Assembly (NCBI RefSeq): GCF_004758605.1
Contig: NZ_CP038510.1
Location: forward strand, 656,001-720,000
Source of the DNA: Deinococcus metallilatus
Lineage (GTDB): Bacteria > Deinococcota > Deinococci > Deinococcales > Deinococcaceae
Direction: 5' to 3'
Length of the DNA stretch: 64,000 bases
In this document: piece after piece, positions 59,084 through 64,000 of the stretch
Layout: every line of letters begins with the position of its first letter
Position numbering within the stretch: position 1 is the first letter of the stretch
Made by a program: the position numbers and the translations under genes
The notes under the pieces: generated by a model
The model's input: the letters and a program-made list of their open reading frames with translations, nothing else
Told to the model about the DNA's origin: nothing
Database searches by the model: none

Positions 59084-59911
59084 TCAGCGAGCGCCCCGCA
59101 GCACCTCCAGCACACGCCCGTACGAACCGGGCAGCAGACGCGCGATCCAGTCGAGCAGTCTGGCGTCGTTGCCCACGAGCACGCGGGCCTGGCGGCGCCC
59201 GGTCCCATGCAGGATGATCTCGGCAGCTTGCGCCGGATCGAGGCGCAGCAGGCGCTCGAACTCGCGCTGGCCCGCCTGCGTTTCCACCTGGCTGACCCCC
59301 TGCCCCACCCGGGCATTCCGGGCGATGTTGGTCCGCACGCCGCCGGGAAACACCGTGGTCACGCCCACCCCCTGCGGCGTGAGTTCGTGGCGCAGCACCT
59401 CGCTGAAGCCGCGCACCGCGAACTTGCTCGACGAGTAGGCGCTCTGCCCGGCGGGGCCGATCAACCCGAACAGGCTGGAGACGTTCACCAGTTGCGCGTC
59501 CAGCGTGGACCGCAGGGCGGGCAGGAACGCTTTGGTCAGCGCGACGACCGCGCGGAAGTTGATGTCCATCACCCACTCGAACTCGTCCAGGGTGAGCTGC
59601 TCGAAGGTGCCGCCCAGCGCCACGCCCGCGTTGTTGATCAGGAGGGTGACCCGGGGATGCTCGCGCAGCACGGCGTCCGCGAGGGCGGGAATCTGCGCCG
59701 TGCGGCTGAGGTCGAAAGGATGAACGCCGATCTTCAGGGCGGGATACCGCTCCCGCAACTCCGCCGCGACCGCGTTCAGCCCCACCTCGTCGCGGTCGAT
59801 CAGGGCGAGGTGGCTTCCACGTACGGCCAGCCCACGCGCCAGCGCACGGCCGATGCCGCTGGCCGCCCCGGTCAGCACCGCCGTGCCGTTCTGGAAGACG
59901 TAAGGCCGCAA
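59084..59911 (-). CDS. SDR-family oxidoreductase
   Basis: 275 residues, classical SDR. Cofactor motif AVLTGAASGIGRALARGL, LLINNAGVALGG, catalytic NVSSLFGLIGPAGQSAYSSSK. The substrate region is unspecific. The start is TTG at 59911, two bases after the monooxygenase stop, with GGAG about ten bases upstream. It is the third gene of a hydrolase / flavin monooxygenase / SDR operon, consistent with interconversion of an alcohol and the ketone used by the monooxygenase. Confidence 0.87.
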   Translation of the reverse strand: MRPYVFQNGTAVLTGAASGIGRALARGLAVRGSHLALIDRDEVGLNAVAAELRERYPALKIGVHPFDLSRTAQIPALADAVLREHPRVTLLINNAGVALGGTFEQLTLDEFEWVMDINFRAVVALTKAFLPALRSTLDAQLVNVSSLFGLIGPAGQSAYSSSKFAVRGFSEVLRHELTPQGVGVTTVFPGGVRTNIARNARVGQGVSQVETQAGQREFERLLRLDPAQAAEIILHGTGRRQARVLVGNDARLLDWIARLLPGSYGRVLEVLRGAR

Positions 59912-59913
59912 GG

Positions 59914-61413
59914 TCAGGCGCTCCGGGGAGCGGCGCTGCGGGCGGGGAGGGGCCGGGGACTCAGGCGGAGGCGGTACTGCGCGGGGTCGAAGTGCTGCAA
60001 GGTGCGCCGGAAGCTCGCCGCCCGTTCGGGCCAGAGCGAGGTGTTGCGGCCGCCCGCGTCGATGTACCAGCTCGTGCAGCCGCCCTGCATCCAGACCGTG
60101 CCTTGCAGCTTCTCCTGCAACAGCCGGTTGTAGGCCTCCTGCGCCTCCGGGCGGGGTTCCAGCGCCAGCAGGTGTTCACGTTCCAGGTACGCCAGCGCCC
60201 GCAGGATGTAGCCGATCTGCGCCTCCATGATGTACACCATGCTGTTGTGCCCCAGGCCGGTGTTCGGCCCCACGATCAGGAACAGGTTCGGAAAGCCCGC
60301 GACCGTGGTGCCGTGCAGCGCCTCCATGTGGGGTTGCCACACGTCCGCCAGCGAGCGCCCGTCCCGCCCGTAGATCAGCCGGGCGATGGCGGGCTGCGTG
60401 GCGTTGAAGCCAGTGCCGCCGATCAGCACGTCGAACTCGCGCTCCTGGCCGTCCGCCGTCACGACGCGGGAACCGCGCACCCCGGTGATGGGTTCGGTCA
60501 CCAGTTCGACGTTCGGCTGCTGGATGGCCGGGTAGTAGTCGTCCGAAACCAGGATACGCTTGCAGCCCAGGCGGTAGTCCGGCGTGAGCTTGGCGCGCAG
60601 GGCGGGGTCGGGAACCTGCGCCTCCAGGTGTTTGCGCCCCAGGTTCTCGGCCAACTGCCCGAAACGCGCGTTCGAGAAGGTCAGGAAGCGGGCCTCGGCG
60701 TTGCCGAAAATCCACTGCCGCGCGAGGCGTTGCAGGGCGGGGTAACGGCGGAACAGGGCGCGGCGGCGCTCGCTGGTTTCATGGTCCATCCGCGGCATGA
60801 TCCAGGGGGCCGAACGCTGGAAGACGGTCAGGTGCGCGGCCTGCCGCTGCACCTCCGGCACGAACTGGATGGCCGAGGCGCCGGTGCCGATCACCGCCAC
60901 GCGCTTGCCCCGCAGGTCCACGCCGTGGTCCCAGCGGGCGGAGTGGAAACGCGGCCCCGCGAAGGTGCCCAGCCCGGGGAGGTCCGGCCACTTCGGCTCG
61001 ATCAGCGGGCCATGCCCCGAGATCAGGACGCGGGCCGTGTACGTTCCGCCGCTCGTCTGGATGCGCCAGAGGGCTTCCGCGTCGTCCCACTCGGCCCGCT
61101 CGACCTCGTGGTGAAACCGGATGTGGGGGCGCAGGCCGAAGGTGCCAGCAGTGCGGCGCAGGTAGTCGAGGATTTCCGGCTGGCGGGCGTAACGGTGGGC
61201 CCAGTCGGGGTTGGGGGCGAAGGAGAAGGAGTAGAGGTCGCTCTTGACGTCGCAGGCGCAGCCCGGGTAGGTGTTGTCCCGCCAGGTGCCGCCGACCTCC
61301 CCGGCCCGCTCGAACAGCACGAAATCGTGGATGCCGTGCCGCGCGAGCTGGGCGGCCATACCCAGCCCCGCGAAACCGGTGCCGATAATGGCGACCTGAT
61401 GGTGGGGGATCAT
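59914..61413 (-). CDS. Flavin-containing Baeyer-Villiger-type monooxygenase
   Basis: 499 residues. FAD motif AIIGTGFAGLGMAAQLARHG at the N-terminus, then GGTWRDNTYPGCACD. The Baeyer-Villiger fingerprint F-x-G-x-x-x-H-x-x-x-W-D reads FAGPRFHSARWD. The NADPH motif is VAVIGTGASAIQFVPE. These features point to a class B monooxygenase that inserts oxygen into a ketone to make an ester or lactone. Its ATG overlaps the hydrolase stop (ATGA). With an esterase-like hydrolase and an SDR beside it, the expected route is alcohol to ketone to ester to acid plus alcohol. Substrate unknown. Confidence 0.9.
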   Translation of the reverse strand: MIPHHQVAIIGTGFAGLGMAAQLARHGIHDFVLFERAGEVGGTWRDNTYPGCACDVKSDLYSFSFAPNPDWAHRYARQPEILDYLRRTAGTFGLRPHIRFHHEVERAEWDDAEALWRIQTSGGTYTARVLISGHGPLIEPKWPDLPGLGTFAGPRFHSARWDHGVDLRGKRVAVIGTGASAIQFVPEVQRQAAHLTVFQRSAPWIMPRMDHETSERRRALFRRYPALQRLARQWIFGNAEARFLTFSNARFGQLAENLGRKHLEAQVPDPALRAKLTPDYRLGCKRILVSDDYYPAIQQPNVELVTEPITGVRGSRVVTADGQEREFDVLIGGTGFNATQPAIARLIYGRDGRSLADVWQPHMEALHGTTVAGFPNLFLIVGPNTGLGHNSMVYIMEAQIGYILRALAYLEREHLLALEPRPEAQEAYNRLLQEKLQGTVWMQGGCTSWYIDAGGRNTSLWPERAASFRRTLQHFDPAQYRLRLSPRPLPARSAAPRSA

Positions 61414-62261
61414 GCGGGAACCTCCTGAAGAAAGTCGAGGACGAGGCGGTTGAAGGCGCCGGGCCGTTCCAGTTGCGGCATGTGGCCGGTCCGGGGAAAG
61501 AGGTGGGTGCGCGCGTGGGGCTGCCGCTCACGGGCGGCGGCGAGGTGCGCGGCGGGCAGAATCCGGTCGCGGTCGCCCCAGACGATCAGCGTCGGCACCC
61601 GCCGCGCGGCGAGGGGACCGTGCAGGGCCGCGCGCCAGGGCGCCTTTGCCCCGCGCCAGTCGCCCAGGTCACGCAGGACGCGCAGGAAGGCGCGGGCCGC
61701 GCCGGGCTGGCGGGCCAGGTCCAGCGCCTGCGCCACGCGTTCCTCCGTGACCAGTGCCGGGGCGTGAAAGAGGGAGCGCACGGTCTGCCGGGCGTTCCAG
61801 CGGGTGGGCCGCAGCAGCAGTTCCCCCAGGTGCGGCACCGCCAGGGCGCGCAGGACCGGGGCGACCTCCGGCCCGAAGCCCGCGCTGTTCACCAGCACCA
61901 GCGCGCGGGTCCGTTCCGGGAACTGCACCGCGAACTGCTGCGCGACCGCGCCGCCCAGCGAGTTGCCGATCAGGGTCACGGGCCGCGTCTCCCCCACCGC
62001 GTCCAGAAAGTGCGCGGCGAAGCGCGCCAGGCCCGCCAGGGTGTAGGGCACGTCCGGCTTGTCGGTGTAGCCGAAACCGATCAGGTCGAGGGCATAGACG
62101 CGCTGGCCGCGCGCCAGCGGCCCCAGCGTCTCCGACCAGTCTTCCAGGCTGCGGCCGATCCCGTGCAGCAGCAGAACGGGCGGCCCCTCCCCCTGGACGG
62201 CAAAGCGGGTGCGAATGTCACCGACGGTGAGGGAGCGGGGCGGTGGTGGGGGCAGACTCAT
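61410..62261 (-). CDS. Alpha/beta-hydrolase (esterase/lactonase type)
   Basis: 283 residues. Oxyanion loop VLLLHGIGRSLEDW, YALDLIGFGYTDKP, nucleophile elbow LIGNSLGGAVAQQ, acid LIVWGDRDRILP and His in FPRTGHMPQLERP complete the triad. I chose ATG 62261 because GGAGG lies about eight bases before it; the longer frame to 62342 runs over the operator palindrome. First gene of the monooxygenase operon, so it probably hydrolyses the ester product. Confidence 0.88.
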   Translation of the reverse strand: MSLPPPPPRSLTVGDIRTRFAVQGEGPPVLLLHGIGRSLEDWSETLGPLARGQRVYALDLIGFGYTDKPDVPYTLAGLARFAAHFLDAVGETRPVTLIGNSLGGAVAQQFAVQFPERTRALVLVNSAGFGPEVAPVLRALAVPHLGELLLRPTRWNARQTVRSLFHAPALVTEERVAQALDLARQPGAARAFLRVLRDLGDWRGAKAPWRAALHGPLAARRVPTLIVWGDRDRILPAAHLAAARERQPHARTHLFPRTGHMPQLERPGAFNRLVLDFLQEVPA

Positions 62262-62322
62262 GGCGGGCCTCCGGGGAGGGCGGAGCGGAAGGCAGAGGGC
62301 AGACAGCGGTGTGCTTCCAAGT

Positions 62323-62342
62323 ATGCGAGCCTTTGCTCGCAT
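62323..62342. promoter_or_regulatory. Palindromic operator in the divergent hydrolase/TetR region
   Basis: ATGCGAGC-N4-GCTCGCAT is a perfect 20-base palindrome, 62 bases before the hydrolase start. A second weaker repeat CACAA-N7-TTGTG follows at about 62345-62361. TetR-family sites are commonly of this size and position. Confidence 0.65.
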
Positions 62343-62469
62343 TCACAACTCGCGTTTGTGTCGCCCGGTGAGGCGCTGGAAAAGTGTGAAAACCGTGCTT
62401 CCACAGGTTCTGCCGGAGGGTCAGGGGACCCAGCCCTCACCCGCACTCGCGTTTCGGTGCCCGGCGTCC

Positions 62470-62475
62470 TATTGT
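62470..62475 (+). promoter_or_regulatory. Leaderless-type -10 box for the TetR gene
   Basis: TATTGT, six bases before the ATG at 62482. Supports that start over the upstream in-frame start at 62209. Confidence 0.6.
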
Positions 62476-62481
62476 CCGGGC

Positions 62482-63096
62482 ATGATTCCGGGTTCCCGCA
62501 CGCGGCGCATTCCCCGGCAGGCCCGCAGCCGCCAGATGGTCGCGCGGCTGCTGGAGGCCGCCGCGAGCCTGTTTGCCGAGCAGGGGTACGCGGCCAGCAC
62601 CACCAACCACATCGCGGAGCGGGCGGGCGTGTCGGTGGGGTCGCTCTACCAGTTCTTTCCGGACAAGGCGGCGCTGCTCACGGCGCTCCAGGCCCGCTGG
62701 ACCGAGCGGCTCGGGCAGGCGCTGGACGAGGTCTTGCGGCACGCCTCCGGCCGCCCGCTGGCCGACGTGATCGACGATGTGCTGGAGGTGCACGCCCGGC
62801 TGAACAGCGATCCCCCCGGCCTGCTGAGCCTGCTCCTGTCCGCCCCCTCCACCACACCCGACACCGAGACGGTGCTGGCCGCCCTCCAGCGGCGGGTCGA
62901 GGGAATTCTGGAGGTCCGGGCGCCCCAGCTCGGCCCCGAGGCCCGGGCCTGCGTCGCGCGGCTGAGTATCCACATCGCGGGCGGCCTGTATGCCCTCGGC
63001 GACCCGGCCGGGGCCACCAACCCCGCCGTCCGCGCCGAGGTGCGCGCGGCCCTCCTGGCCTACCTCTCCCCCATCGTGAGCGGCCACCGGGGGTGA
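62482..63096 (+). CDS. TetR-family transcriptional regulator
   Basis: 204 residues. The N-terminal DNA-binding domain reads RQMVARLLEAAASLFAEQGY, then TTNHIAERAGVSVGSLYQFF and PDKAALLTAL, a textbook TetR helix-turn-helix. The C-terminal ligand domain is helical and unspecific. It is divergent from the hydrolase/monooxygenase/SDR operon, with a perfect palindrome between, so it most likely represses that operon until a ketone-like ligand binds. It converges on the GntR gene with a 9-base gap. Confidence 0.9.
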   Translation: MIPGSRTRRIPRQARSRQMVARLLEAAASLFAEQGYAASTTNHIAERAGVSVGSLYQFFPDKAALLTALQARWTERLGQALDEVLRHASGRPLADVIDDVLEVHARLNSDPPGLLSLLLSAPSTTPDTETVLAALQRRVEGILEVRAPQLGPEARACVARLSIHIAGGLYALGDPAGATNPAVRAEVRAALLAYLSPIVSGHRG

Positions 63097-63105
63097 TCTC
63101 CCTTC

Positions 63106-63786
63106 TCAGGTCGCGGCGGGGGTCAGGCTGAGGGCCGCCTCCAGGTCCACCCGCTGCTGAACGGGGGCCGACAGGTCGAGCCGCGCCTCGATCTCCCGCA
63201 GGTGGCGCTCCATCAGCCGCACCGCTTCCTCGGCCTGGCCCGCCGCCAGTTCGTCGAGCAGGCGGTCATGGTCGTGGTTCTCACAGGTCGGCGGGGCCGC
63301 CCGGCCATACAGCGCCAGCGCCAGCGAACTCTGGGCGGTGAGTTCGCGCAGGAAGCGCAGCAGCACCTGGTTGCCCGCCACTTCCGCCAGGCGCAGGTGA
63401 AACTCGCCTGACAGCCGGATGGCCGTGGCCCGCTCGCCCCGCAGCTCCGCGTGGTGCTCCCGGGCCAGCAGTGCCCGCAGGTCCTGGTCCACCTGGGGTG
63501 TCCAGCGCGCGCAGGCCTCGCGCACCGTCTGCGATTCGATCAGGCGGCGTGCTCCGAACATCTCGTGCACGGTGGCGGGGGTGGGGCGGTAGACCCGCGC
63601 GCCCTCGTTCGGCGTGAGGTCGACGTAGTTCGCCTCGCTGAGCCGCAGCAGGATGCGCCGGATGCGTTCGCGGCTGACGCCGAAGATGGCCGAGAGCCGG
63701 ACCTCGGGCAGCCGCAGCCCGGGCGGCAGGCGCTGCTCCATGATCCCCTGCACGATGGTGTCGTAGATGCGCTGGTCGGAGGTCAT
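63106..63786 (-). CDS. GntR-family regulator with FCD domain
   Basis: 226 residues. Winged helix IYDTIVQGIMEQRLPPGLRL, then SAIFGVSRERIRRILLRLSE, and an FCD effector domain (ARRLIESQTVREACARW; FHLRLAEVAGNQVLLRFL; HDRLLDELAAGQAEEAVRLM) with metal-ligand His residues. FCD regulators sense organic acids or related metabolites. I chose ATG 63786 where the family homology begins; the in-frame residues upstream run through the palindrome at 63877. The regulated genes are probably to the right of the window. Confidence 0.88.
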   Translation of the reverse strand: MTSDQRIYDTIVQGIMEQRLPPGLRLPEVRLSAIFGVSRERIRRILLRLSEANYVDLTPNEGARVYRPTPATVHEMFGARRLIESQTVREACARWTPQVDQDLRALLAREHHAELRGERATAIRLSGEFHLRLAEVAGNQVLLRFLRELTAQSSLALALYGRAAPPTCENHDHDRLLDELAAGQAEEAVRLMERHLREIEARLDLSAPVQQRVDLEAALSLTPAAT

Positions 63787-63876
63787 CGGCTGGGCGCATT
63801 CTTCCACACCGTCTGGAGGCGGCCCGTCCCGGCAGCCCAGAGCCGGGCCTGAAGCGAATCTTAATGAAGTCTTGAC

Positions 63877-63888
63877 ATTGTGCACAAT
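63877..63888. promoter_or_regulatory. GntR-type operator palindrome
   Basis: ATTGTGCACAAT is a perfect 12-base palindrome of the FCD-GntR type. On the minus strand TTGTGC within it is followed 17 bases later by TTAAGA, a plausible promoter for the regulator. On the plus strand TTGACA (63872-63877) abuts it and may drive a divergent gene beyond the edge; an ATG at 63899 starts a frame too short and repetitive to call. Confidence 0.6.
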
Positions 63889-64000
63889 CCGCAGCACCAT
63901 GAGCGCACACCGAAATTCAAGCGGCCACCGCGTCTGGGTGGTCACCGTCCGCCCGCGTCCGCACGCCCGCCCCCAGCCCCGCCCCAGCGGCGGGACTCCA

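Noticed and set aside
58681..59217. A 178-codon frame in the gap before the envelope operon
   Set aside because: Composition is arginine/proline/serine-rich without domain, no ribosome site, and it overlaps the end of the SDR gene antisense.
63899..64000. A possible start of a plus-strand gene at the right edge
   Set aside because: The visible 34 codons are repetitive R/P/H and lack a ribosome site, although TTGACA is close upstream. Too short to call.

Overview
This window is very GC-rich, gene-dense bacterial DNA. It most resembles a Deinococcus chromosome or megaplasmid. The support is indirect: Deinococcus-style signal peptides ending in A-x-A-Q, several genes whose start codon sits six bases after a TANNNT -10 box (leaderless promoters of the kind reported for Deinococcus), a family of secreted DUF11-repeat proteins encoded with an outer-membrane-type barrel, and a small terminal-inverted-repeat element. 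No rRNA, tRNA or CRISPR was seen.

Layout. (1) 1-3553, minus: a very large BTAD / NB-ATPase / TPR regulator whose stop overlaps the start of a pentameric ligand-gated ion-channel homologue that runs off the left edge. A 130 bp inverted-repeat element (3693-3822) lies upstream, and an ABC-type six-TM protein without ATPase follows at 4081. (2) 5093-18346, minus: a complete myo-inositol operon. In transcription order it is LacI regulator, binding protein, permease, ATPase, iolG-like, iolD, iolE, iolA(mmsA), iolC, iolJ, iolG, iolB. Most neighbours overlap by ATGA or GTGA, and three copies of a TGCAATCG-type operator lie at the regulator and binding-protein genes. (3) 18658-25912, plus: a DinB-fold protein, then gltB-gltD (glutamate synthase) with a clear terminator. 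(4) 26165-32890, plus: pobA, a MocR/GabR-type regulator, a polar amino-acid ABC transporter and an ornithine aminotransferase. (5) 32891-33627: a scar with a truncated ParA remnant. (6) 33628-42748: a polyol cluster with a LacI regulator divergent from a binding protein, two permeases, two zinc dehydrogenases, an SDR and an FGGY kinase, with three ATGGCC-N4-GGCCAT-type operators. (7) 42883-46969: a small membrane protein, a decayed tyrosine recombinase, a subtilisin-like lipoprotein and an alpha/beta hydrolase. (8) 47402-58367, minus: a five-gene operon of secreted DUF11-repeat proteins and a 1044-residue predicted beta-barrel. (9) 59084-63786: a hydrolase / Baeyer-Villiger-type monooxygenase / SDR operon divergent from a TetR regulator, then a GntR-FCD regulator at the right edge.

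Together the genes describe a heterotroph that imports inositol, polyols and amino acids, each under its own local regulator. Inositol goes to acetyl-CoA and dihydroxyacetone phosphate, polyols probably to a ketose phosphate, and nitrogen passes through glutamate. The two least explained systems are the regulator/ion-channel pair at the left edge and the DUF11/barrel envelope operon; both deserve follow-up.
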